Shown in pieces: positions 1 to 11,370 of a stretch of DNA of 64,000 nt. Source of the DNA: Dromiciops gliroides (Eukaryota > Chordata > Mammalia > Microbiotheria > Microbiotheriidae); the NCBI RefSeq assembly GCF_019393635.1, contig NC_057861.1, forward strand, positions 56,247,532-56,311,531, in the 5' to 3' direction. The notes beneath the pieces were generated by a model. The model had not been told where the DNA came from. It worked only from the letters and a program-made list of their open reading frames with translations, and searched no databases. The translations under genes were made by a program, and so were the position numbers. Each line of letters opens with the position of its first letter. Positions within the stretch are counted from its first letter, which is position 1.

Positions 1-2084
1 AGGGCCACTCTCCATTCCTCCGCCCCCATCTCTGGCGGGAGAGGCCCAGATTGGTGTGTGTCTGTCTGCTTCTGCATCTTTACCATCTCTTCAGTGTTTC
101 TTTCCCTGTCCCTGTCTCTGGCGCGCTCTGCGCCTTTCCCTCCGGGCTGTGCGTGCTAGTCAGTGTATGTTTTCATGTGTGTGCCTTTGTCTCTGTGTGT
201 TTCCACGTATGCTGCGCTCTCCCCCGCACCCTCCTCCCCCATACCTATGTGTACTCCTATAAGCCAAGAATTGGCCTCCCGGCGGGACCACCAAGGAGGT
301 CTAAGTCTGGGGTCCCCACTCTGACCTCCAGGCTGCCTCCTCCTTCCCCACTCTCCCTCCTCCCCCTGTCTAGAGCTTTGCTGCCCCTGGTGGACCCAAC
401 AGCACCCCTCGGGGCTGCCTACAAAGGGGCCTCTTATCCCCAGCCAGGGAAAAGGGGGGGAGTTCTGACCACTAACAGACCTCCCCTCCCCAACCTCAGC
501 TCCCTCTCCATGATGTCAGCAAACAGGCATCCAGGGGCTACCAGAGACAGGCCCAATCTACCCCTCCTTCAGTCTCCAACTGAGACAAAGGCTAGGCTAA
601 CATTCCCCTCCCCTACCTCATTTCACAGATAAGGAAGGGGAATAGTGATTTGCCCAAGATCAGGCAATGAGTCAGTGTGCCCACTGAAACTAGCCTCCTT
701 TCCCGGTAGAGATTTGAGGGGCCTGGGCTGCTCTGGGTCACCCAGGGGAGGGTGAGTGGAATACCCAACCTCCCAGAAAGGGAGGGGAGAAAGGATCAGG
801 CTGTCCTTGGGAAAGGGGAAGGAACAAGACAACTTTCTCTGGAGTTTGAAGTCACCTGGTACCTATGCCCTAAAACACTGGAAGGGTGGACTTCTCCCTG
901 CTGAACTCTGGCCCTCCTGTGTAGAGGAGGATTGGGAAAGAAGAGAAGTGGTACGTGAAAGGTTGGATCGGATCGGGGGTAGATGGTGCATGTTGGCCTT
1001 TCTCCCGTTGAGCCATGAGGAACCGTGGAAGGTGGTTGATGGAGGCAAGGACCTGACCAGAGCTGGGCTCAAGGAAGATGACTCTCCGCAGGAAAGGGGG
1101 AAGAAGCCAGAGATGAGTCAAGAGGTCGGTGCTGTGGTCTGGGCTATGAAGCAGCTGCTCTGTAGGCAAATCTGCCTCTGTGGTGGTTCCTTACTGTCTG
1201 TGTCCACAGGCTGCCCAAGGAAACGCAATGAGAGAACTGGAAAGGACTTCAAATATAGTGTGGTCCAACCTTCTGATTTTACAGAGGAGGAAACTGAGGC
1301 TCTAAGAGGGGAAGGCCTTTGTACAAGGTCACTCAGGGCACCTGTAACAGACCACAGACTAAAACACAGGCTTGCTTACACCTGGGCAGAGAAGACAGCC
1401 CCCACCCTCCCTTTAAGGATGGCTAGCTCTCAGATCCGATCTGCATTCCCCCTACCCACATCCTTACTCACATCTGTTTCCACCACCCCCCGCAGACAGC
1501 AGGAGGCCCCTTGACTCCCTCCCCCCACCTTTCTCAAGGATTGGGTTTTTGAAACAATTCTGAAAGTCGTCCTTATTTAGAAAGAAGAAAGTCCAGTGGT
1601 TAGTCTCTTTTAGCGCTAGAATCTGGATGACCTAAGCGGTATACTGGACTGGACTGAGCCTGTGAGCCCACTCCATCCACTCCACCTCCCACCACCCATC
1701 CCTGGCCCCTCCAGAGGCCAGGTCCAGTTTCCTCCCCTCCCCCACCCAGAGCCTGGCCAGATGTGGGGCTGCCTCTGTACAGCATTCCTGAGCCCTGACT
1801 GTGCCCCCACTCCCTCCCCCCTCCCGCCCCCTCAGGGCTCTGACTTCAGTGGGCTAAGCTGGGAGCTTATTATAGACCATCCTCCCACCCCTAAGGATGG
1901 ACTGGGAGACCCCTGCCCCCTCCCACCCACACCCAAACATGTCCATTCTTCTCTGGGAATGTTCAGGGTCACCACCTTAACGGACTTGCCAAGAAAGGGA
2001 CTGAGATGTGACCTATCCACCCCCCCCTCCAAGCCCATCATTCCACCCCCAGCAAGCCCTTAACCAGTGCAGATGAGGGCAGCT
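1..2084. other. Unassigned sequence with two MIR remnants
   Basis: C/T-rich start (1-600) without a recognisable gene. Antisense MIR remnants lie at about 605-695 ('cacagataaggaaggg') and about 1265-1365 ('ttttacagaggaggaaactg'). Open frames here carry no domain. Confidence 0.5.
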
Positions 2085-2575
2085 AGCGTGAAGAGAGGCC
2101 ATGCTGTTTGGCATCTCAGGCCTTTCACGAGCTGGCCCCAAGCTACCTCTCCAACATTCTGACACATGATGCCAGCTCCCAGCCGGGCGGCCTTGGTGGC
2201 CTTCTTACTCGGGTCCTCCTCAGAAAGAACATTCTAGCTCCTACCTGGGAGGCAGCTCTGGCTCAGAGTGACCCCAGGCTTGGAGTGCACTCCACCCTCC
2301 CCTCTGCTTTCTAAAATCTCCAGTTTCCAAAGAAGCCTCATGTGAATTAGACCTCAGGGGAGGCTTTTCCTGATCTCCCCTGCTGAGAGAGCCACCTGCC
2401 CCTCCCCAAGTGACCTTGCAGCCTGTTTAGAGATGGGACTTCTCCTTAGAATGGAACCTGTCAGAGGACAGGGACTTTTAATCCTGTCTTTGTGTTCTCA
2501 GTGGTCATTGTGGTGCCTGGTACATGGCACCAAGGCCCTTAATAAATACTCCTTGATTGACAGACCAATTGGAAT
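2085..2575 (+). repeat. L2 LINE 3' end
   Basis: Runs from 'catctcaggcctttcacgag' through 'gagctggccccaagctacct' to 'cttaataaatactccttga', the usual order of the L2 ORF2 end and 3' UTR. Confidence 0.75.
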
Positions 2576-2659
2576 GATTGCTTCCAGAGACCTGGGTATT
2601 CGCATTGGCTCTGGCACTGCCACCACTGAGCCTGGTACCTTTTGAAAGGTCATTTCAGG

Positions 2660-2811
2660 GGGGCAGCTAGGTGGCACAGTGGATAGAGCACCAGCCCTGG
2701 AGTCAGGAGTACCTGAGTTCAAATCCGGCCTCAGACACTTAACACTTACTAGCTGTGTGACCCTGGGCAAATCACTTAACCCCAGCTGCCTCACTTAAAA
2801 AAACAACAACA
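2660..2811 (+). repeat. Marsupial tRNA-headed SINE, copy 1 of a tandem pair
   Basis: Reads from 'gggcagctaggtggcacagt' through 'gagttcaaatcc' (B-box-like) and 'ctagctgtgtgaccctgggc' to 'tgcctca' and an A-rich tail. This order defines the common SINE of the window (about 130-150 bp). Confidence 0.93.
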
Positions 2812-2960
2812 GGGGCAGCTAGGTGGCGCAGTGGATAGAGCACCGGTCCTGGATTCAGGAGGACCTAAGTTCAAATCCGACCTCAGACACTTAACAATTT
2901 CTAGCTGTGTGACCCTGGGCAAGTCACTTAACCCCAGTTGCCTCACAAAACAACAACAAC
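2812..2960 (+). repeat. Marsupial tRNA-headed SINE, copy 2 of a tandem pair
   Basis: Starts at once after the A-rich, 'aacaacaac'-bearing tail of the previous copy and ends with the same type of tail. This suggests insertion into the tail of copy 1. Confidence 0.93.
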
Positions 2961-3045
2961 TTTTCTAGGCCTCAGTTTCCTCCTTTGTAAAATGGACTGA
3001 AGACACACCCTGCCCCCTCGTTAGGGTTGTTGTGACTATTCAACA

Positions 3046-3760
3046 ATGTCACCAATCAGCCAGTGAGCAGTTGGGCGCTCTCAGCTGGGGATGCAAAAAC
3101 AAAAAAGAAACAGTCCCTCCCTTCAAACAGCTTCCATCCTAATCTCTCACCATCTACTAAAGTGTGGTTTTGGAGCCATAAAGTCCTATAAATAGTAAAT
3201 GAAATGTTACTCCGGGTCACCTAGCTGAGCAGGATCTGAGGCTGGCTGGAGCCCGAGCTAGGAGTTCCTGCTCCTTGCCTAATTCTAATCTCGTATCTTC
3301 CATCCTCCCCCTCCTCCTCCCTAAACCCATCCCCCACTGGGCCCTCCCCAAAGAGCCTCTCTCCCCACCCCACCCCCAACCGTGCCACAGTCTAGTTTCC
3401 AAGGTGAGGGTGGGTGTGGAATTTCAGGTGTAGAGGGGCCAGGGCAGATCTAAGAGTCACCTGGCACAGGTGAACAGGGCCCCCCACACCCACGCTTGAG
3501 CAGGGGAAGGGATGCAATTTAATCTGGGTTGATAGGGAGGGGGCTCTGCCAGCTGCCACTGCTGGGCCCCTCCTGTGGGGATGGATGCCTTTATGACTCT
3601 CCCCCTCCCCCTCTCTCTCTCTATCCAACTCATTTCTGCCTGGCTTGCTAGCTTTGCCTACCTCTCTTCCATCTCTGGGTCTGTCTGAATCGATATGCTT
3701 TGAATCTCTCTGTATCTCTGTCTCCACCTCGGTCTCTTTCTAGTATTATGAAAAAATCCC
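3046..3760. other. L2 scrap then unassigned sequence
   Basis: About 3050-3150 resembles an antisense L2 3' end ('ctggggatgcaaaaac'). The remainder to 3760 is C/T-rich with nothing recognised. Confidence 0.4.
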
Positions 3761-3875
3761 TGGGCTGGGAGAGTCAGGGGACCTAGATTTTAGTCCTGTC
3801 TCTGCCACTGTATGACTCTGAGCCAATCCCTTCCCTTTTCTGGGCCTCAGTTTCTCCCTATGTAAAAAAAAGCTC
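3760..3875 (+). repeat. MIR remnant
   Basis: 'ctgtctctgccactgta', 'ctgggcctcagtttctccc' and 'tatgtaaaaaaa' in MIR order. Confidence 0.65.
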
Positions 3876-6214
3876 CGCATTAAAAAAAATATTCCAAGGT
3901 GTCTCCCGGTTTGGACACTCTATGTCCCATGTCCCAAGGGCCCTACCAGCCATGACAGTTCTTGTTGGATGCCTTCAAGTTCTGTGCAGTTTAGCCAAGC
4001 TCAATCTAAGGGTCTTTCCAGCCCTGTCTTTCTATATTCAATTGCTCTTTCATTCCTCCATTTCCAGCTCTGGGTAATTCCCCACCTCCCTGACCCAAGA
4101 TCATTAGACATTCCTGCCTCTCTGCCTGGGTTTCTTCAGCCTGGCCCTCTCTATCTCTGGTCGCTCTGCTTGCCCCCCCACCCCGGGGGGGGGGGAGACT
4201 CCCCAACAGCCCCCCCACCACAGGCCAGACAGTTGCTGGCTCCACTCTGGCCTCTCTCCAGAGGCAGCTGCAGTGACAGCCGGTGCCCCAGGCTGCAAGC
4301 CAGGAGAGGGGCTTAGGGAGGCTCCCAGGCTGGGGTCAGAGGCCAAACAGCAGGGAGGAGCTGGGGAGGGGGGCAAGGGAGATTGTGACCCAAGGGGCAG
4401 GAAGGGGCGGGGGAGGGCCCAGGACTGGGAGGTGCTTTTCCTTTCTAGGCTCACTCTCTGACCTCTCAGGAATTTGAGGCGGGGAGCTGGGGGGGGGCGG
4501 CACAGGGAGTAGAGGCAGCAGCTGCCTGAACTCTATTTCTCTCCTCCCAGCCCCCTCCTCCTCTTTCCCCCATTCCAAACACATGTTGGGGCCTGGCCTT
4601 GCCAGGGGCCCTAGGATCCTGAACGGATGGCTAGCTCCCTCTTAGCTCTCCCCAGACACAGATGAATACATCCAACTAGTAAGAACACCCCCAAACACCC
4701 CGCCCACTGCTAGTGAGGAAACACCCTTTAATACAAACCCCAAGTGCATGGAGACAGACAGATATACACACACACACACACCCTGATACAGTAAACCTGT
4801 AACCATCTTAGAGAGCATGCAGACACACACACACCTGCAAGTGTGGAAAACACCCTTACCAACACCCCCAAGTACACAAAGAAACACATCCACCAGTCAG
4901 CACAGAATCAGCTCTAACTCCACCCCATTCCACACACAGAGAAGAACATAACATCCCCTGCCCAATGCTCAACACTGGGCTCCCTTGGCCTTTGACCCTG
5001 TGGTGCCCAGCCCTGGGGTGGGGGTGAGGGGAAGACTCCCATAATACATTCCTCTCTGTGACTAGAAGTCTAGTCATATCATCTCACAACTGAAACCCAA
5101 ACCACTTCTTACAGGCAGGACCCCCATGCCCTGAGCATGGAGAAGTGGGGGTGGGGGTAGAAAGGGGATAGCACAGGTGTGGATAGAGAAGTTTAATGGG
5201 CATTTTCTCACCATCTACAAGAGAAATGAAGATAGTGTGGTCCTCTGGAAGAAATGTGAAACGTGAGCTCAATGAACCAGAGCCAATGGGACTTTCAAAA
5301 GATCACGCACAGTCAATGACCTGCTCAAGCCCTGGTCTCTGGAATCCCAGGGTAGGAGACCCTTTTCAGTTGCCCAATTTCTACACGTCTTTCCTTCCTG
5401 ACTATCCCTCACCCCATCCAATGCTGGGCTCAGACTCCAAAATGGTCATCTTGTCTCTCCACAGCCAACCCCTCCAGGAAGGAGCCTTAGAAAAGACCTA
5501 ATTAAGGGATCCAGGGCAGAGATCATCCAGGAGCCTGCCCGGGACCTTAGCCCAGCCCTGAGCTGCAGGGGTTGAACAGGAGTGGACTCCCCCAAGTATG
5601 GTGTTTGTACATCCCTGTGGTTGTTTATGCCAACAGGCATCTGTATTGATGAACTTGTATGTTTGGGAGGAATGTCTCTGTGTAAAGCACCATGGAGGGG
5701 GGGAGGGGAGCTCAGCACTGATAGCCCTCTTTCTTAGGGGGCCAACCCAAGGAAGGAGCTCCTAAAGTCTTGCCTGGTTCCTTTTGCAGGGTGGGAGGGC
5801 TCTCTCTGTATATGGGTGGGTAGCTAGGTCTGGTTAGTATGTGTTTGTGGTGTGTGGGTGTGTGTGGGGGGAGTGTTGGCAGGGAGGGGATGGTCCCTGG
5901 ATTTGGCGGGGGGCACGCAGAAGGAACAGAAGGGGCTGGATCTTTGCGGGTTGGAGGCAGGGGGTAAAGGAGCTAAAATGCCTGGGGAAATGGGGGGCGG
6001 GGTGGGGGGGGTGGGGAAGACTCTCCGCACTGGAGCCTAGGGTGGGAGTTTCCGGGACAAGCAAGGGGCCGCCTTTCCCAGATGAGCCGCCCAGGGCAGG
6101 CGGAAAGGGCATGCAAATACTGAGGAAGGGAGGGAGGGAAGGGGGCGGGTAGAGGAAGCTTCAGGTCCGGGTTGGAGTTTGTGTCTTCTCTGCCGAAAGG
6201 GATGCAGACTTTAG
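3876..6214. other. Unassigned sequence with a CA-rich block
   Basis: No gene recognised. About 4660-4930 is a cryptic A/C-rich repeat (aacaccc and acacac groups) with a pure (AC)n at about 4768-4782. TG-rich DNA lies at about 5838-5866. Confidence 0.45.
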
Positions 6215-6860
6215 GGGAGGGGGTCCTAGGACGAATACACCTGCACGTAGTAGGTGGGGTGGGGATGGAAAGGGGAGCCTGGGACGAATCCAGGCAGAAA
6301 CAAAGCTGAGGAGGGGAGGAAAGGTGGGGAAAGGGTGCCTTGGAGTGAATCCACCCAGCTGGAGGGGTGGGGAGAAAGGAAAGGAAGGGGTACCTGATGA
6401 AAATCTACTTGGATTTAAGGGGCTTCCCTCTTTTAACGTGTGGAGAAGGGGAACCTGGGATGATCTTCCACAGAGCTGGTGGGGGAGGGGAAAGGGATGC
6501 TATCCACACGGATACTAGGGAGTACCTGAGTAAGAACCACTTGGACACAAGGGGGACGGAGCCTAGGGAGAGTCCCTGGGAACATAGTTGGGGAAGGGCA
6601 AATGAGGAAAATCCGTTTGGTTGTAATGGGGGGGAGAGGTACCTAGGGCGAGTCTCCCCAGCTATAAAGCTGGGGGGTCAGGGAAGGAAAGAATACCTGG
6701 GGAAAATCCATCTGAACATAACGGGAAACCTCCGTGGATACAATAGGTGTTCAGAGGGTGCCCGGGGAGATCCCACCAGACGTTAGAGGGGGAAGGGCAG
6801 TCGGAGAGAATCCACCCGGGTCCTAATACGGGATGGGGGAAATCTGGGGCGCATCCAGCC
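6215..6860. repeat. Decayed tandem array, ~50-bp units
   Basis: The block 'cctgggnngaatcca' and close variants recur at about 6225, 6278, 6338, 6393, 6454, 6525, 6562, 6602, 6642, 6696, 6761, 6801 and 6843. A G/A-rich filler separates each occurrence. Spacing is 37-71 bp. It runs straight into the CpG-rich block that follows. Confidence 0.75.
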
Positions 6861-7295
6861 CTGGGGAAACGCCCGGCCTATCTCGGTCAGGCCCCGCCCC
6901 ACGCCCGGGGTGGGTGGGTGGGGCCACAGCGACAATCTCGTCCTTCTATTGGGCAGGGCTACCCGAGGAGGGCGGGGCCAAGACCGAGGCCTGCCCGTCA
7001 CAACAAGGGGCTTATTTGAATAATTACTTCAGGGGCCCGAGAGCCGAGGTGCTGTCTCCTTCCAGGCTCCGGGCCCCGGGTCCTGCCTCGGGTCTTCTGC
7101 GGCCTGCTCCACCGCGGGCTGGAGGGGTCCTTGAGAGTGGGGGCCGGGGCTGCTGTCCTGGAACCGGGCTCGGGTGGGGGAGGGGAAAGAAGAAGCTGCA
7201 CCGGGGGCTCCCTCCCCGCTGTGACGTCAAAGCTGAGGAGCTGCTGGGGGAGGGAGAGCACGCCGGGAGACGGTTGCCTTGGAAACCGGAAGCCT
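6860..7295. promoter_or_regulatory. Small CpG island with GC boxes, CCAAT, CRE and X-box motifs
   Basis: Contains GC boxes (ccccgcccc near 6893; gggcgggg near 6971), ATTGG near 6949, a perfect CRE palindrome TGACGTCA at 7222-7229 and an RFX-type X-box GGTTGCCTTGGAAACC at 7272-7287. An ETS-like 'ccggaag' follows at 7286-7292. It looks like a promoter, but I could not find a coding exon on either side. It could drive a noncoding transcript or be a distal element of MIDN, about 10 kb beyond its 3' end. Confidence 0.55.
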
Positions 7296-10240
7296 TTCTC
7301 CCTTCCCCCTACCCCCATACTTCCGGCCTCTCATTCAGCATTTCTATCAATGGGGGCTGGGGAGACCTCTGCCACAGAGCAGCCCCTAGGGCTGAACGAG
7401 ACTCATTCCGGGGCTGCCCCTACCACTTACCCTCCCAGGGAGCCCTGCCCCACACCCCCACACCCCCCAAACCCAGCAATCCTTGGCCGAGGCTTGTGCC
7501 AGCATGGCACCGCCCACACTGGGCAGGATTGCAGTTTCCTGGGGCCCTGGGGCCTGCCCTTGTCCTTCTCCAACTGGGGTGCAGAAGGAAGAGGCTCCAC
7601 TCCCACCTCCCAACCTCCTCCTTCTGCACCCCGTCATAGTATAAAGAAGGCTGAACTGGGAGTAAAAGGGCCTGCTTCTGTGGCTCCCATCCTGAGCCTC
7701 AGTGCCCTCTGTAAAATGGGCATGTTGGACTGGATGGCTCTCTAGTCCCTTTCAGCTCCACGTCTCCATGATATCTCTACCATAGATAGCTCCATCACCA
7801 CAAAGGTGGACATAGGACTGGGCAAGGACCCCGAGCCATCCAGGAATGTGCTGGTGTTTAGGGGCTGGCTGAGGCTCTGCGCCCAGTGCAACTGTAGGCT
7901 GCCTTCCACTGTGGTGGAAAACAATAGGAGGCAAGGACCCCTTGAGTCTCCCAGTATCCTGTCTGGTGACCAGGAAATCGGGGATCCATTCCTGAGACTT
8001 CCCACTCAAAGAGAAGTCAGTAGGCTTCCTAGCAAGCAGGAGTTGGAGTCCCCAGATGGAAAAGTAGGTCTTGGCAGGAAATCAGACAGATGAGTAGGGC
8101 ATAGGGGGGTGGGAGTGAGGGTCCTCTGTTGGTCAAGCCCTGAGTTCTGCTGTGAGAACTGGACTCCCCACCCTTCCCTTTATCCCTTCCTGTCCTGTTT
8201 GTCCCTTGGGGCATGTGTGAATTCTGTGGCCTGGGTTATGGGGGTGGGGATCCTGTCAGGAGCTGGGTGGGGTGTCCCTGCCCTCCCCAATTCCTGCCCG
8301 CCCTGAGTTACTCAGCCTGGCCCCACAACCTGACTTCCTCCTCCTCCTCCTCCTCCTCCTCCTCCAGGTGCCCTCGACCTGAAGCTTGGTCCTACCTGTC
8401 TGAATTCCCTCTCCTAGCCCGGGCAGAGGTCACAGCTGTTCCCCCAGCCCCTTTGCCTGGGGCCTTGCCAGCCCATGGAGACACTCCCTGGGGAGCAGCT
8501 GGGACAGGGCCAGGCAGGGCCCCAAAGGTGGGGAAGAGGGGGCCTGAAGCCAGGCCAGAGAGGGTGCACTGCCCAGACCTGGGCCTCTGGCCTCTGGCCT
8601 CTGTCCCTCAGGGCTGGCTTCCAACCTGGCTTGGGGCCCCTGGTTAGGTTGGCTGCAGGGCAACCCCACCCCCACCCCACTCTCCCTGAGGCCCGCTTTT
8701 TGTTTCTTGTCCAATGTCAGGAATTTCTTTCGAAACACCCCCGGGCCCCTCAGCCAGGCTGTTCAGGGCCCTGTTGCAATCCTCAGCCTCCCTCTCTGCC
8801 CCCCCACTCCCCCCCACCCCCAACTCAACTCCTGCTTGTTTTGGACATGCTCCCAGCACTCACCCAGCCTGACCCTGGACCGACAAGCAGATCTCCCTTC
8901 CCCTCCTAACAGCCCCCTCCTAGCGATCTCTGCAGCCCCCCGCCTCCTCTTTGGGAAAGTTTCCACCTCTCCTGGCTCTCCCCCCTGGCATTCAGCCCAG
9001 AACCAGGGCTACCTGGTGCCCTCTTTTGCCCAGGGCCCCACCCCAAAGCCCCTCCCACCAGCTACTCCCCCCCTTCCTGCCTCTGCTTATCTAGAGCCAG
9101 CCCCAGCAGACTGCTTCTGGCTCCCCTAGGACAAAGTCCTGCCCAGGCACAGGCCTCCCCCAGGCCTGGGTGAGCTTTAACTAGAGACTTGGAGAATGTC
9201 AGAGCTGGGAGGCACTTTGGAAGTGATCTGGTCCACATTCCTCACCTTTAGGAGGTGGGGGACAGAGGCCTTGAGAGAGTGGGGCTCCTTCACTCCCCCA
9301 CCAGGATTCTCTTCTGGACCCTGCCCCCTGGGCGTAGGCTCCCTTTCCCACTTGGTTCTCCCTCCCTTCTCCACCCCCCAGGCTCTCCCTGCCCAATTTC
9401 TGCAACATCTCCATAGATCCTGCTCCAAGTCCCCCCACCCACCCTCTACAGCAAGCCTAGTCCTCCCTTCCACCTCCACCCTCTCTGCTAGCCCCACCTG
9501 CCTGGCAGCCCTCCAGGGCCTCCCTTGACTGAGTTGCCAGCCACCAGGACCAGAGACTGCCAAGGGCTGGCTGGAGACTGGGTGCTTGAGGTCCCTTCTT
9601 TGGGGTCCTTGAGGTATACTGAGGAATCTAGTGGGGGGAGGGGGGAGCATCTGGCAGAAGTCCCCCAGGAAAGGGCCCCACAAAAGCAGAAGGTCCTTCT
9701 CCCAAGGATCCAATGCCTCTTTCCTCCAGGAAATCCTTCTGTGTAAAATGCCAGGCACCTCTAAACAGTGCTATTTAACCTCTGGGCCAAGATTGCTTCC
9801 CAGGCTTCCTTGGGTCCTCCTCCTTGGAAGGAGTCACAGGTGTTGGCCCTGCATCTATCACCTTGTGCCACAGTCTGTCCCTGATGCTAGGAGCTCCCTA
9901 AGGGCAGGACTCTGACTCAGGCCTGGGACTGGGCGCTCCCAAGACTGGGGACAGTTTCCACCCCCTCTCTCCTTCTTCTGAGCTCCTCAGGAGGAAACAA
10001 GATGAGCAGAAGGGGCCCCTCTGCTCTGTCTCCAGTTGGAAAGGGGGCTCGCTCACGGGGTGGGGTGGGGGCCGCTCCCTAAAGCTGTTATTCCACAGCT
10101 ACATCAAAGCTCGCCAACTCTGCCCTGCCCGGGCTGTGACCACATCCTCCCCTGGGACAGGGCGGGTGAGCCACAGGGGAGGAGGGAACAGGGTGGGGCC
10201 CAGAAGGCCTTAGGGGAGCCAGGAGAAGGGATGGTCAGTT
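7296..10240. other. Unassigned C-rich sequence with MIR remnants and a (TCC)n tract
   Basis: MIR-like sense remnant at about 7640-7775 ('ctgtaaaatgggcatgttgg'). A (TCC)n repeat lies at 8337-8366. An antisense MIR scrap lies at about 9180-9270. No exon seen on either strand. Confidence 0.5.
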
Positions 10241-11057
10241 AGTCCTGCGAATGGGCTAGCCTCTCTGGGAGATGGGGGCTACAGAAGGCAGGACTCCTGG
10301 GTTCTATTCTTGGACAGAAGTCACATGCCTTCTCCAGGCTTCCTTTGGAGGGGAAATAATTATGCCATGGCTATTATGCAGCAGATAATTATCATAATAA
10401 GGACAACTATGATGATGAACATAATAATAATAATAATACCACCACTGCCATTGGCTCTAGTGTTTCCTTTTCCTTTCTGAGAGACACTCAGATGCATTAT
10501 CTGCCTGCCTCCCTCCCTCCTCCTCCTGGTGGATGGAGTTGGCCCATAGAGACAATGAGGCAAAGAAAAAAGTATGACTGGGGCCAAAGGCCAGGAAGAA
10601 ACAGAATCCGGATGTCCTAAGCCCCAGGGTTGGGGGGGGAGGGGCCAGGAGGCAGGGGGGGCAGCCACACCCTGGACTCAGAAAAACCTGGGTTCTAATT
10701 CCAGCTCAGCCCCTGACTCACTGTGTGACCTTGGATAAGGAACTTCTTGGGGCCTCAGTTTGTCCTCCACAAAATGAGGAGGTTATAGTCAGGAAACTTG
10801 AGTTTCAGTCCTGCCTTAGCCATTGAATCACTGTGTAACCTGAGGGGAGCCACTTCCCATCCGGCTGTTTCCTCTTCTCCAAAATGAGGTTAGAGAGACC
10901 GTCTCAGAGGCACCTTCTAGTTGTAATAGTCTCTCGTTTGTGTTCCAAGGCACTCCTTGAGATACATTAGAGACATATTTGTTTATATGTGTGTATATAC
11001 AAACACATGTAACACACATATATATACACTGTGTGTATATATGTGTGTGTGTGTGTA
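10241..11057 (+). repeat. MIR pieces and microsatellites
   Basis: MIR-like pieces lie at about 10245-10350 and as two head-to-tail partial copies at about 10676-10785 and 10786-10930. An (ATA)n-type tract lies at about 10420-10438, and (TG)n/(TA)n at about 10978-11057. Confidence 0.6.
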
Positions 11058-11093
11058 TGTTAAATGAGGATATATATATATTCTCATTTAACA
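11058..11093. repeat. 36-bp near-perfect A/T palindrome
   Basis: TGTTAAATGAG (11058-11068) and CTCATTTAACA (11083-11093) are perfect 11-bp inverted arms. The centre between them is also self-complementary apart from one G:T pair. A (TG)n/(TA)n stretch directly precedes it at about 10978-11057. Confidence 0.9.
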
Positions 11094-11169
11094 GATAAGA
11101 AAACGAAGTCCCCAAAAGGTGCATTGACTTGCCCAATGCACCTTTTGGGGACTCCGTTTTCCGATCTGT
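11091..11169. repeat. 79-bp inverted repeat (hairpin) built from a MIR fragment
   Basis: Arms of 36 nt (11091-11126 and 11134-11169) pair with only three mismatches around a 7-nt loop (acttgcc). The inner 20 bp are perfect, including CCCCAAAAGGTGCATTG with its complement. The sequence of the arms is that of a MIR segment. A third, direct copy of the right arm follows at about 11178-11230. Confidence 0.92.
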
Positions 11170-11370
11170 AATAATGGGCAAGTCACTGCACCTTTTGGGA
11201 ACTCAGTTTTCTGATCTGTAAAAAGGGGATAACAAAGCCCATTGTAGTACCTGCCTCTCCAGACTAGTTGTGGGGGATCAGATGAGATAATGAATGAATT
11301 ATTAAATATTTTTTAAACTTTAAAATGTTAGACAAATGTCAACTATTATAAGGTTCCTACCACCACCTTC
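11170..11370 (+). repeat. MIR-type SINE remnant
   Basis: Reads 'gggcaagtcactgcacc', 'cagttttctgatctgtaaaa', then 'gatgagataatgaatga', which is the order of a sense MIR. Confidence 0.7.

Larger units (their letters stand above)
2576..3045 (+). repeat. MIR remnant split by two SINEs
   Basis: The left part (to about 2659, '...gaaaggtcatttc') and the right part (from 2961, 'ctaggcctcagtttcctcc') read as one MIR. The two SINEs at 2660-2960 lie between them. Confidence 0.6.

Noticed and set aside
6833-7639. 268-codon open frame on the plus strand across the CpG island
   Set aside because: Pro/Gly-rich with no recognisable domain. The overlapping 204-codon frame from 7131 ends inside a MIR, so both look like composition effects.
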